A stretch of 64,000 bases of DNA from Dendrolimus kikuchii (taxonomy: Eukaryota; Arthropoda; Insecta; Lepidoptera; Lasiocampidae): positions 8,702,501 to 8,766,500 of the forward strand of contig JAHHIN020000030.1 in NCBI GenBank assembly GCA_019925095.2, read 5' to 3'. Positions within the stretch are counted from its first letter, which is position 1; each line of letters begins with the position of its first letter. Of the stretch, positions 41,761 through 52,231 are shown one piece after another. A program made the translations under genes and the position numbers. A model generated the notes under the pieces. That model was not told the origin of the DNA. It made no database searches and was given only the letters and a program-made list of their open reading frames with translations.

Positions 41761-41989
41761 TTAACCCTTTAGCTCACTATTAGCACATATGTGTCCGCGA
41801 TGAGAGTGCAGATCGGCGTTTGTGCACGTGATCGTTAATTGTGTTGTTGTCTCACTCTGTTTATATAGGAGTTGTATGATTTGTATGAAATGGGTATATT
41901 TTCTTGGTATATTACGAGACAGTGATAGTGTTAGTCTTGCGGCTTTTTGTTATATCGATAAGTATATCGATAATTGTCTTAAGGGTTAA
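41761..41989. mobile_element. piggyBac-type MITE
   Basis: 229 bp including the TTAA copies, framed by TTAACCCTT at the left and AAGGGTTAA at the right: inverted CCCTT/AAGGG ends between TTAA target duplications, the piggyBac signature. It has no ORF. Two ATCGATA-type repeats lie near the right end. Confidence 0.65.
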
Positions 41990-42223
41990 ATATGATAGAT
42001 TTTGAAATGTGACGTTACGAAATTTAGGACCCGTCCCACCCCTTGTCGAACTTCGTCGACCACCTCCCACCCTAACGTGAGACGTAACGCATCGATGGTC
42101 CCATTGTCATTCCTAGTATCTTCTTTAATGGCCAGTTCCTATATCTCATCATTCATTCATTCCCATGTCTTGCCATCGGTTGAATTTTGACATTCTTGTC
42201 TGATTTATTCTTGTATGATCTTA
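41990..42223. other. Unassigned repeat sequence
   Basis: GGACCCGTCCCACCCCTTGTC and GTGAGACGTAACGCATCGATGG are typical of an old repetitive element. No gene. Confidence 0.35.
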
Positions 42224-42330
42224 TCCGTGCAGGAACGGAGAAAGAATACAATTTCCTAACATCTATTTTTCATACCCCTAAATGATAAGGGTGACCCACC
42301 CCTAAATTTTACGTACAATTTTTTTTTCTA
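42224..42330 (+). repeat. Chimeric stub: SINE-like family 3 head joined to Helitron interior
   Basis: 42231-42258 is the family 3 start (CGGAGAAAGAATACAATTTC). From about 42259 the sequence is the Helitron interior (AACATCTATTTTTCATACCC) that also occurs at 42775. The join is at the shared bases CTAACAT. Confidence 0.65.
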
Positions 42331-43017
42331 ATGTATAAAATTCTCGTGTCGCGGTGTTTGTTTTTTTTTTATTGCCGTAGATCAGCAGACAGGCAGATGG
42401 CCCACTTGATGGAAAGCGGTTACCATCGCCTATGGACATTTGCAACACCAAAAATGCGCTGCTGCTCTCCTTAAGGGAAACTGGAACCTGGTCACTAATG
42501 CCGGAACACAACTCGAAGGTTGTTATGGCGACATACTTTAGACCAGGGGTGGTAGCCATCCAATCGGGCAAATGCCCTACCTGGCTGTGGGTTGTTAAGT
42601 CGCCTCTTACGACAGGCCGCCCGGCCGCAGGAAATTGTATTCTTTCTCCGTTCCTGCACGGATAAAAAATAATATACCATATAATAAAATAAATGTTACC
42701 AAACTCCCCCGAAACGGCTGAACCGATTTGTATGAAATTTTGTGTGCATATCGGGTAGGTCTGAGAATCGGCCAACATCTATTTTTCATACCCCTAAATG
42801 ATAAGGGTGACCCACCCCTAAATATATTTTTTTGACAAAATTTCTTATTTATATTTTTTTGTGATTTGGCATTAAGAATACATACAACCCTAAATTTTCA
42901 CCCTTCTACCACCAACCCCTATTTTTTAATAGCGATATTAGTTCTGTAGTAATTTAACTTGCTTATAATTACTAAAAATAATTTAAATGGTAAAACAACA
43001 TTTGCCGGGTCAGCTAG
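42331..43017 (+). mobile_element. Helitron-like element interrupted by a SINE-like copy
   Basis: 5' TCTAATGTATAAAATTCTCG, 3' TTGCCGGGTCAGCTAG followed by T at 43018. The SINE-like family 3 copy at 42357-42668 interrupts it. The same Helitron family lies at 48945-49562 and 60448. Confidence 0.75.
42357..42668 (-). mobile_element. SINE-like family 3 inserted in a Helitron-like element
   Basis: Full-length minus copy, poly-T at the left (its 3' A-rich end) and CGTTCCTGCACGGATAAAA at the right. Confidence 0.8.
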
Positions 43018-43018
43018 T

Positions 43019-43122
<104 letters not shown>

Positions 43123-43124
43123 TT

Positions 43125-43300
43125 TTTTATTCTAGTTATATTGCAAAACCCACATGTTACAAATTTTTCTCTTATCTATCCTAAGGTTGTCTGGAAGAAA
43201 TTGCTTTTAGTGATAAGACCGCCCATTGTCTTCTGTACTGAAACTTTTTGAATTACATCTTAATGTTAAGCAATAAAGTATATTCTATTAAATTCTACAA
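43125..43300 (+). repeat. LINE-type 3' UTR fragment
   Basis: CCTAAGGTTGTCTGGAAGAA, GATAAGACCGCCCATTGTC and AGCAATAAAGTATATTCTATT match 49600-49735 and, reversed, 46965-47010. It is a common retroelement 3' end with AATAAA; no ORF is present. Confidence 0.55.
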
Positions 43301-43586
43301 TTAGCAAAATACCTTCTAACTCAATGGTTCCCAAACTTTTTTTGTCTCATAGACCCCTTTCTAATTTTTACTGCAATCAGTGGGCCCCCATCTTTTTAAT
43401 CGACTTATAAAAATAGGAGGATCTCAATTCGTTGTGTATAAATATTTATGTCAGCCATAACTTTTTTATTTCTGAACAGATGATTTGACCATCATTTTTG
43501 CGTTGAAGTGAGTACAGTGTGTAATTTGTCCCAAAAACATTTCATAGCTTGTAACTATAAACACGCGCTTTCCTATTTTATTATTA
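43301..43586. other. Unassigned stretch, no gene seen
   Basis: It includes CCCAAACTTTTTTTGTCTCA..GACCCC sequence that reappears decayed at 43870-43940, hinting at an old repeat. No coding signal. Confidence 0.35.
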
Positions 43587-43775
43587 TCTTTATGTATAAA
43601 ATTCTTCAGTGTGTGACTGAACTCCTAAACGGCTGGACCGATATAGATGAAATTTTTTGTGTTCAGGTGGATTCGAGAATAGTTTAGATTCACAATTAGA
43701 CCCAGTAGATGGCGCTGCAATCGGGTTCTATATTTTTGATCTTCAGGGCAGGTTAACGTCTGCCAGGACAGCTAG
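43587..43775 (+). mobile_element. Helitron-like element, 189 bp
   Basis: TCTTTATGTATAAAATTCTT ... AGGACAGCTAG, preceded by A (43586) and followed by T (43776). It fits 5' TC, 3' CTAG and A|T insertion without duplication. Confidence 0.7.
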
Positions 43776-44572
43776 TTCTACTTATAGAAAGTTTAAAAAT
43801 TTCGTCACAGTATGCTTAAATTCCGTTTAACATTTCTACAAATTGCTTAAATGGAATTTAAGCAAGTTGTGGACCCGTCTTAGTAGCTTGCGTACCGTGG
43901 ACCGCGGAACGTGGACCCCTTGAAGTTCGATACCCTCAGGGGTGTATATGGACCACTTCGTTCTAGCTATACACAGTTATAAACACATAAGTAGAAAGAC
44001 TTTGAGTATAATATTTCGGTGTAAGAATAAGTAGCCGTGTGCGAGACCGACACGCGCATATAGGGTTCGTTTATAAACAATGCGGATAATTATAGTCTAA
44101 TACTGGAATTTCAACCTAATTGAATCAATTTGGTTGAGAGTTACTTAAAAATAAACAATAGTTCTAAGGATGCTGATTGATTTTAATGAACAATTGTTTA
44201 TTAATGTTGAAAATTGCAACTGTTTTAAGATATGCTTTTTCGTTACCGGTGTCTAAGGGCGATGTTAACCACTTTCCATCAGGTCAGGTCTTGTCGTTGT
44301 TTGCTGTAAGCCAGCATTAAAAAAAGAGAAGTAATTTCAATTTTCTACTAATGCTAAAGCAAATTGGATGGGAAGACATGAAATCTCGGCTTGTGTCTTA
44401 ACAAAATCACACAAAGCAGCAAGAGTAAAATAATGAAGTAAGTTTCATAATGAATGGCCTTGCTTGGAATTTATTCTTAATTAAATTATTTATAAGAAGA
44501 TATTACGTTTGAGGATTATTACAATAGTATTATTTAGACCCGCGACTTCATTCACATTTATATTATTCATTT
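43776..44572. other. Repeat debris, no gene seen
   Basis: It includes a family 3 tail fragment (44250-44330). Otherwise AT-rich. Confidence 0.4.
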
Positions 44573-44878
44573 TATTTTTGCCTGTAGTAGGCAAACAGGA
44601 AGACGACCCACCTGATGGAAAGCGGTTATCTTCGCCTATGGACATTTTCAACACCAAAGGTACTACAAATGCGCTGCTGTGTTCTCTTAGTGGAGACGTG
44701 AACCTGGCCACTAATCCCGGAACACAACTCAAGGTTGTTATGGCGACATACTCTAGACCAGGGGTGGTAGCAATCTAGACGGGCAAATGGCCTACCACCT
44801 GGCTGTGGGTTATTTTGTCGTCTCTTACGACATGACGCCCGGCCCCAGGATTATTTCTCCGTTCCTGCACGGATAAAA
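44573..44878 (-). mobile_element. SINE-like family 3 copy
   Basis: Minus copy ending CCGTTCCTGCACGGATAAAA. The 3' tail (GTAGTAGGCAAACAGGAAGACG) differs from the other copies, so it is a subfamily. Confidence 0.75.
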
Positions 44879-44879
44879 T

Positions 44880-46456
44880 TATATATATTCCGTTTGTTTG
44901 ATGTTATACCGATGGTCACTCAGGAAACGTTTAAACGCGTTTGATTCACGTCAAAAACGCGGAATCCTCAAGAGTGAATGCAGACGCGACGTACAACGTA
45001 TAGACGTCACGTCAGCTATCTTAGATAGACTACTATAGTGCATTTTCATATTTATCATTCGTCGGTCGCGTACAGCGTCAGCGTCACTCCGTACACAGCC
45101 TACAACGTTTTTAAGGCCGGTCGCAAACAGACCAACCAGACCACAGTCACTGGTGGCCATCGACAAGTAGTTGACACGCTTTTTCATGCATTTTGTAGGG
45201 ACTCGCCACACACGGGGTGACTGTGTTCGGTGGCCCGTTTACACACAGCCTGACTGTCTAAACGAATTAAATATTGTATTATGGTTTAGGCTTGAGTCAC
45301 ACTATGTTGCCGTTCGCGGTTCATGACAGATCGATCTCGCTACAGACAAATATTAATTTTGACGAACCGGTACTGGGGCGATATCGGATTGCAATTGGAA
45401 CGATTCGAGAATTCCCTGGGCCCCGATTCTGTAATTCAAAATCGCAATCGAATCTAATTGGAATCGTCAGTTTTGACGGTCTTGCTAGTCTGTAAACTAT
45501 CTCGGCTCGATATTGAATATTTTTTTATTATGAATATGAGTAGCGAGTTTATAGATATTTGACCATCTCTGTCAGCTGAATGAATCTTGAGTCACACTGG
45601 CATGGTTTTTTTTTTAAAGTAACAGGCTCGGGGGCCCTCATTCTTCTTGGTTGAGAATATTTGACCGGACCGGGAGCTGACCGAGACTGGAACGATATTG
45701 AACCGTGAACGGCATCACAATGTGAATGGAGCCTTACGGATCTTGAAAGAGAAGCGGGGGGCAGCACTGGCATTGAAATTCTACTCGTATTATTGACCAA
45801 TCACCGCTACACATGATATGATAACATGTGATTGAAGTATTCTTTTTGAGGTTATAACCACGCGTCGAGTCGAGTTTATCTATTTTCTTATCATTGTTAT
45901 CGGCGACTTATCATTCCGCTGGCGCTATATCGTATTCGTTTCATAATCTTACCAGTCTTTCGATAAGTTATTTTATTATTACAGGGGGCTTATTATCTAT
46001 TTGTAGTTTTTTTCTTTCTTAATATAGTTTCGCAAGGTCTGTCCGTTTGGCTAGCGTCATGTTTATCATGTTTCATAGTTTTTTAGCCATTGGTTAAGAT
46101 CAGGGATAGCATGATTAAAGCAAGTTGTTTTTATACACGTTTTTGTTATTAAGTGTTTAGAAACACTGTTTAAATGAAGTATAAATGTTTTTTAAAACCT
46201 TAGTAAAAAACAGGGTTTAAAACTACGTTTAATTGCGAATTGAATGGAAATAAATGCAAATGAATAAAATATTTAAGACTTTAAATTGTTTAAGTTTAAG
46301 TTGAGTAACTTTAAGTTGAGTCTACGTTGTATTTTACATTATAGACTTATCAGAAATTTTAATGAAAACTTGATTTGGCATTGTAATTAAAACATAGATA
46401 TATAACACTTTATTGCTCACCAAATATACAATTACAAAAATGTACGATTACAATAT
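44880..46456. other. Long stretch without a recognised gene
   Basis: 44940-45240 is richer in CG and reads like a transposon segment (GTCACTGGTGGCCATCGACA, TTTTTCATGCATTTTGTAGG). Frames are short. 45290-45790 has two related blocks about a 'sequence cognate' of GAGTCACACT. Nothing further can be supported. Confidence 0.4.
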
Positions 46457-46947
46457 TGTTACGAGTTGCTGGACTAGAATTGAAATGCCGTTGGAATTAT
46501 TATAGAGTTTATTAAATCTATACAAGCACGTATAACACAGGTACAAATATATCCGACCGCAACACGTTAAAATATAATGCAGAAGATCGTAATTCAATAC
46601 GCGCAAAGTCCGTCGCTAAATAGATTACCGAATGTACACAAGTCTCGCTTCGCTCGTGGTTTTCGCTCGACTGCCTCGTCCCTCAATCGAGGCATTGCTT
46701 TATACTGCACAGATGCAATATTTCTGCCCGGCCGCGTGGGGCGAATTTTCTAGAATCAGTTTGTACCTTAAATCCGACACACCTGACTAATGACTGCCAT
46801 AAAAGATTACAATACACAATGGGCTTTTTTCCAATCACAAGCATAAACAGACAAAACAAAAGAAGTCCAAATGCCGAAAGGTAATAAAATATGTTTCTAT
46901 AGGGATGCAGGTGTGATTTTGTCTTTGTCGGCGTCTAGGTCGTAACA
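46457..46947. repeat. Solo LTR, copy 1
   Basis: 491 bp, TGTTACGAGT ... TCGTAACA, flanked by ATAT on both sides. It is the same family as 63128-63606. No internal domain of a retrotransposon is adjacent, so it is likely an LTR-LTR recombination product. Confidence 0.75.
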
Positions 46948-47090
46948 ATATTGTCATGGTAGAAACAATCGGCGGCCTTAAAGCAATCTCTTCCAGGCAA
47001 CCTAACATAAGGAATAATTTAACCATATCTGGCGATGTAGGTGGTGCAAATTATTTTATTAAATCATTTTTTTATATGATTAAAAATTTT

Positions 47091-47385
47091 TTATCCGTTC
47101 GGGAACGGAGAAAGAATACAATTTCCTGCGGCCGGGCGGCCGGTCGTAAGAGGCGACAAAACAACCCACAGCCAGATGGACTGGACCACCCCTGGTCTAG
47201 AGTATGCCGCCATAACAACCTTGTGTTGTGTTCCGGCATTAATGACCAGGTTTCAGTCTCTCTTAAGATAACAGCAGCGCATTTGTAGCACCTTTGGTGT
47301 TGCAAATGTCCATAGGCGATGGTAACCGCTTTTCATCAAGTGGGCCGTCTGCTTGTCTGCTGAACTCATGCAAATAAGAAAAAAT
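47091..47385 (+). mobile_element. SINE-like family 3 copy
   Basis: TTATCCGTTCGGGAACGGAG ... TGAACTCATGCAAATAAG. About 40 bp of the centre (AGGTGGTAGGGC... region) is deleted. Confidence 0.75.
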
Positions 47386-47751
47386 ATTACAAGTAATTTA
47401 TTTAATCAAAGACAAACAGTAACCACTTTAATTATGAATAACCAAGTGGATAGGTACCACTAATTAACAATCAATATTTAGTGCATTTATGTCGGACAAG
47501 ATGAAATTTATTTTTTAACCTCGTATTATTTATAGACGCGATCAACTTAATTTTTGAATTATCGATTGACCGATTTTTATAAATGTTTACTAAGTCGAAT
47601 TTAAAATAGTCTAAAAATGGCAAATGACTTATTATTCGGTTTAATTGATTTGAAATTGATGAGCAAATGAAAAAAGCACCTGTTTAAAACATTTTGAACT
47701 GTTTATAAAATTAATAAAACTGTTTTATTCCAACCCTGGTTAAGATTTGAC
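47386..47751. other. AT-rich stretch, no gene seen
   Basis: No coding signal or family recognised. Confidence 0.4.
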
Positions 47752-47831
47752 ACAAGCTCGAATAATAAAACTACGTTTTAACGGTTTTGACAACAAAAAT
47801 CAAATAAATTACCGCGCTTAAAACCGTTAAA

Positions 47832-48035
47832 ACGTGATGATGATGATGATGATGAAGCGGTCAGATGCGCAGGATATATTAACGTGCACAGGGGTACGCG
47901 CGAGAGCCAGGTGCACATGCTCATCCTTGTCCTTCAAGACCCAGTGGAACGGAGGCCGTTACGACCGGAGAAAGACTTGGATGGATGGATCCGCATCATG
48001 GTGAGAAAGTTACAAGGGGCCAGTACCTGCTCACA
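47832..48035 (-). mobile_element. LINE 3' fragment with CAT-repeat tail, nested
   Basis: On the minus strand it ends in a CATCATCATCATCATCATCA tail at 47833-47852. It is flanked by copies of CCGTTAAAACGT (before 47837 and at about 48037-48048), consistent with target-primed insertion into the Penelope remnant. Confidence 0.65.
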
Positions 48036-48063
48036 CTCCGTTAAAACGTAGTTTTATTATGTA

Positions 48064-48303
48064 CTAGCTGTGCCCGCGACGCCGTCCGCGTGGAATTTCT
48101 TTTCAAAGCCCCCCCGATTTTGAAACTTTTTCATTGGTGCTCCGCTCCTATTGGTCTTAGCGTGATGATATATAGCCTATAGCCTTCCTCGATAAATGGG
48201 CTATCCAACACTGAAAGAATTTTTCAAATCAGACCAGTAGTTCCTGACATTAGCGCGTTTAAACAAACAAACAAACTCTTCAGCTTTATATATTAGTATA
48301 AGA
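48064..48303 (-). mobile_element. Helitron-like element, 240 bp, precise A|T insertion
   Basis: Minus strand: 5' TCTTATACTAATATATAAAG, 3' GGGCACAGCTAG. The flanks read ...ATTATGTA | TACAAATCGC..., which join to the uninterrupted Penelope terminal sequence found at 48481 and 55475. No target duplication. It is the same family as 26322-26573. Confidence 0.85.
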
Positions 48304-48526
48304 TACAAATCGCAAAAACTTAAGGAAAAATTAAGTGAATCAGTACGGTCTGGAAATCGCAAATAAAATTCGGCGGTGTGAGTGCCTAAAGATCCCGGCC
48401 ACTGAAATGTGGCCGAAACTTCGGAATAACAAGAATCAAATAAATTACCGCGCTTAAAACCGTTAAAACGTAGTTTTATTATGTATACAAGTCGCGAAAA
48501 ATTAAGAAAATATTACAAGCTCGAAT

Positions 48527-48944
48527 GTCAAGTTACGTACTTAAGGGACATACTTTTCTCTACTCTCAATGCCCTTTATGCTTAATATTAAAACGTAAGG
48601 TAATAATAAAATGTTACATGAAAATTGCGTAAATAAATAGAAAAACCTCGTGAATTTAATTATAATTTCGCTTTAGACACTAAGAACTATTAATTTATTT
48701 CTATATAATTAAAATTTGTATCCAATTCATAACAGAAGCCAATTCTGTGCTTTCGATTAATGACTTGGTTTTAATAATAATGTTATTCAGTCATAATATG
48801 CTTGGGATGGTGTTGTTTCACGACATACAAGACAACATATACATTGAAATATTATGTATGTTTATACTGTAACTTATGTAAGTTTAAGTATAAATTTCAG
48901 TTAAAATTATTATTTTGCTTTATATTTACGTATATATTAGTATA
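48527..48944. other. AT-rich stretch, no gene seen
   Basis: No coding signal or repeat family recognised. Confidence 0.4.
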
Positions 48945-49562
48945 CTAGCTGTACCCGGCAGACGTTGTCCTGCCTTTGAAATATAAAAATCAAGAACCCG
49001 ATTCCAGCGCCATCTACTGGGACCGAATGTTAATCTAAACTATTCTCAAATCCACTTGAACAAACAAAAAAATCATCAAAATCAGGCCTACCGTTTAGGA
49101 GGAGTATCGCGGCGCCACCTACTGGTCCAATCGTTAATTTAAACCATTCCGGAACAAACTTGAACACATACAACAACAACAACAAAAAAAATCTAATTTC
49201 TAATACCCGATTGCAGCGCCATCTTCCTGGTTCAAACTTGAATCTAAATTATCCCAGTAGAAAATTATTAAAATACTAATATCGCTATTAAAAAATAGTG
49301 GTTAGTGGTAGAAGGGTGAAAATTCTGGGTTGTATGTATTTTTTAATGCTAGTCATAAAAAAGTCGAAATAAAATGATTTACAAAAAAATAAAAATAAAT
49401 ATTTTGGGGTAGGTCATCCTTATCATTTAGGGTTATGTAAAATAGATGTTGGCCGATTCTCAGACTTACCCGATATGCACACAAAATTTCATATAAATCG
49501 GTTCAGCCGTTTCGGAGGAGTTTGCTAACAAACACCGCGACACGAGAATTTTATATATTAGA
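48945..49562 (-). mobile_element. Helitron-like element, 618 bp
   Basis: Minus strand: 5' TCTAATATATAAAATTCTCG, 3' GCCGGGTACAGCTAG. It is bounded by A (48944) and T (49563) in the host. Two blocks (AACCCGATTCCAGCGCCA and AACCCGATTGCAGCGCCA) are internal repeats. It belongs to the family at 42331 and 60448. No replication protein is encoded, so it is non-autonomous. Confidence 0.8.
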
Positions 49563-49804
49563 TTGCATCTATTGCATACCTGCCTCCATCCATTCCGAGT
49601 TTCTGTCTATCCAAAGGTTGCCTGGAAATCGCTTCCAGCGATAAGACCACCCGTTGTACTTATTATTACTATTGTGTGTATGAATTTATTGTGTAACATT
49701 GTGTGCAATAAAGAATATTCTATTCTAATTCATAGGTTAAGTATAACATACCGCTACAAAAAAAAGGATTTGAGATAATATATAAATAATTATGATGATT
49801 TTTT
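49563..49804 (+). repeat. LINE-type 3' UTR fragment
   Basis: CCAAAGGTTGCCTGGAAATCGC ... GTGTGCAATAAAGAATATTC, the same family as 43125-43300. Confidence 0.55.
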
Positions 49805-49985
49805 TTTAACTAGACGTTGCTGGGGAGTTTTTTGCCGCTTCTTCTCCTTTTTACAGCAATAACACATTGCGAAGCGGTGTACATAGAATAGGAAGTAGAT
49901 GTAAATTTTGACTTACATTTATGACCTTCAAAAAGTGTTCTCCAGTGGAATTTATTTTGAATAAAAACTTTTTGATTTGGTTCTT
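49805..49985 (+). mobile_element. Retroelement 3' end containing the shared CCGCTTCTTCTC module
   Basis: GACGTTGCTGGGGAGTTTTT, TGCCGCTTCTTCTCC, AATAACACATTGCGAAGCGG, then GTTCTCCAGTGGAATTTATT. It is the second copy of the family at 39770-39955. Confidence 0.65.
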
Positions 49986-50410
49986 TTTTATCAAGTTACG
50001 TTCTATGGGTCAGCCATACCGTCGTATTTGACATAGACAGTAGTAATAGAGCGAAACCTGGATTAGTGGGCTCTTGATTATCGATATGTAACAAACCTCT
50101 GTTATCGATAATTACAATGAGGTCCCAACACTTTGCTCTCGTTTCGGAGGCCAAGACTCTCTTTGGTCCGCTGAGCCAACGGAGTTAGCGTGCCTACCCC
50201 GCACGAACGGCGTGAAGTTATGTATGTATGTATGTACTTTTCCATATTAACATTTCTACCTCTTTACATGAGAAATGGTACATGTCGACCTTTCAAAGTA
50301 CAACACTCTATAAATAAGACAACTGTCATGGTAATCTGCCTGTTTGGGAAACTGGGTAAACGCAAGGCCTCTATAGGTGATAAAAAGTATAGGTCCCGTC
50401 AGATCAGATT
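49986..50410. other. Repeat debris with a LINE tail
   Basis: 50195-50233 is the GCCTACCCCGC...GCGTGAAGTTATGTATGTATGTATG LINE end also seen at 39590-39632. No gene. Confidence 0.5.
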
Positions 50411-50733
50411 TTATCCGTGCAGGAACGAAGAAAGAATACAATTTCCTGCGGCCGGGCGGCCTGTCGTAAGAGGCGACAAAACAACCCACAGCCAGGTGGT
50501 AGGGCATTTGCCCGACTGGATGGCTACCACCCCTGGTCTAAAGTATGTCGCCATAACAACCTTGAGTTGTGTTCCGGCATTAGTGACCAGGATCCAGTCT
50601 CCCTTAAGAGAGCAGCAGCGCATTTGTAGCAGCTTTGCTGTTGCAAATGTCCATAGGCGATGGTAACCGCTTTCCATCAAGTGGGCCGTCTGTCTGTCTG
50701 CTGATCTCCTGCAATAAAAAAAAAAAAAAAAAA
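50411..50733 (+). mobile_element. SINE-like family 3, best-preserved copy
   Basis: Full length, from TTTTATCCGTGCAGGAACG to CTCCTGCAAT followed by an 18-nt A tail (50715-50732). The tail supports RNA-mediated spread. No A- or B-box could be found, so it does not look tRNA-derived. Confidence 0.8.
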
Positions 50734-51076
50734 TCTCAGTTAAACAGTTTTCACTGTATATACAAATCCGGTATAAGTTATCGAGGGCTCAGTTTGAGAT
50801 GTAGTGAAAGTGTGCCCTCGGTATGTAGTTCAGATATTGGGCGAATCAAGGGCGGATATTGCGTAACGCTTTTGGACTGGTATTCGTGCTGGCAACACGC
50901 CTCTACCCTTGAGACATCGATGGGGCAACGCCTTTATGAAGGCGATAAGGTTCGGTACTGACGACCCACATGCCTGATGGCAAGTGGATGCCTGATAAGT
51001 TCATTGTCATCCGAGCGTTGAATCCCGCTTGCGTTTAAAAAGTTCGCTTCGACACTCTGGTTACCTATTTTGGTAT
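50734..51076. other. Unassigned stretch, no gene seen
   Basis: The reading frame 50635-50961 is fortuitous. No domain was recognised. Confidence 0.35.
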
Positions 51077-51315
51077 ACAACAGTTGAGCGGGCTAAGCCT
51101 ATGCCGGCCTACCTCACTGCAACGCAGAGGCTCCGGGTTCGATTCCTGGTGTAGTAAATTTCGGAAACGTATTTTCTCCGTTATTTACTATGGTCTGGGT
51201 GTCTGGTATCCGCCCCAAAGCAGTACGTTGTGTATTACCCATAACACAAGCGTCACTTGTTTAATTTGGGGATATACAATGTGTGTTTGGCTGCCGTTTT
51301 TTTTTACCAATTTTC
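51077..51315 (+). mobile_element. tRNA-derived SINE (family 1)
   Basis: A-box-like GTTGAGCGGGC, B-box GGGTTCGATTCC, then TAAATTTCGGAAACG, TTTACTATGGTCTGGGT and CAATGTGTGTTTGGC. Confidence 0.7.
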
Positions 51316-51800
51316 AAAAGAAGAGTTTTCTCAATTTGGCTGTATATTTTTTGTACGTGTTAAGCGATTACCTCGTCAATTGTCTACCGCTTTTCAAATA
51401 TTTTTTATACGTGAGTGTATACTCGCGAAGCGGCGCCATGGTCACCAAGTCAGGATCTGATGAATGGATCCCAGGGAAATTGAGCGAAAGCTTCGAAAAT
51501 TGTTAACCGACTTCTTTGTTACGCGATATCTCCATCAATTGTGGTCCGATTTTCATTTTTTTCCTTGTTCGTAAGCGTATACTCCCGAGATGGTCTCATT
51601 GTCACCAAGTCAGGATCTGATGAGTGGATCGCAGGGAAATTAAACAGCAACCCTTGTTGAAGAGCGTCTTCACCGAAGAGTGGGATGGCAAACTTGTATA
51701 TGCGTGCCAGTAATATAATTTCTACAGGCGCTTAATATATTATTATTTCTTTCTAAATTAAAAAAAAATCTATTTGCGCAACTAAAAATAAAAAAATAAA
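51316..51800. repeat. Repeat with duplicated CACCAAGTCAGGATCTGATG block
   Basis: GTCACCAAGTCAGGATCTGA occurs at about 51440 and 51600 with similar flanks (GAATGGATC/GAGTGGATC..CAGGGAAATT), so a roughly 160-bp unit is duplicated. No ORF of interest. Confidence 0.55.
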
Positions 51801-51944
51801 TATTTAACCGACTTCTTTCTACAATATCTTGAAGTCGGTGCGAAGTAAAACATAAAAATTACTATATTTTGCACATTTGTTGTTGTTTTATGTTTTACTT
51901 GGCACTGACTTCAACATGTTGTAGAAAGAAGTCAGTTAAATATA
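51801..51944. repeat. MITE-like inverted repeat (ACCGACTTC family)
   Basis: The arms 51801-about 51858 and about 51885-51944 are complementary with small differences (TTTAACCGACTTCTTTCTAC versus its complement), about 55 bp each. Confidence 0.65.
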
Positions 51945-51999
51945 CACGTTTTTTTAATTTTTAGTTTGAAGTCGGTTTTTCTTCTCGATTTCGACTGAA

Positions 52000-52231
52000 G
52001 TGATAGACCAAAAACATCGGCACTCAGCCGACATGAGAATGTTGAGATGGGTCTATGGTGTCACAAGAATGGAAAAAGTAAGATTATACGCCCTAGTTAA
52101 AGAGGCGGAAAATGAAAGGCATTGAGGAAAGCGGAATCGGACTAAACAAGGGACAAAGCAATGAAATTGCTGAACAAGGTGCCGGGAAAATCGATAAAGG
52201 GACCGAAGTCCAAAATGACTTGGTTTTTTTA
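52000..52231 (+). pseudogene. RTE-type LINE fragment, part 1
   Basis: ADMRMLRWVYGVTRMEKVR is the RTE ORF2 C-terminal segment, also at 40105. The remainder is frameshifted. The family 3 copy at 52232-52551 separates it from part 2. Confidence 0.65.

Larger units (their letters stand above)
47764..48514 (+). mobile_element. Penelope-like terminal remnant with two nested insertions
   Basis: Flanked by acaagctcgaat (47752-47763 and 48515-48526). The interior is Penelope terminal sequence (AATAAAACTACGTTTTAACGG, GTTTTATTATGTATACAAGTCGCG) arranged as a short inverted structure. It is interrupted by a LINE 3' fragment (about 47832-48035) and a Helitron (48064-48303). No coding sequence remains. A decayed hammerhead-like stem lies at 48400-48430. 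Confidence 0.82.

Noticed and set aside
44951..45240. Candidate coding region in the CG-richer block
   Set aside because: ORFs on both strands are under 90 residues with no domain; it is more likely an old mobile element.
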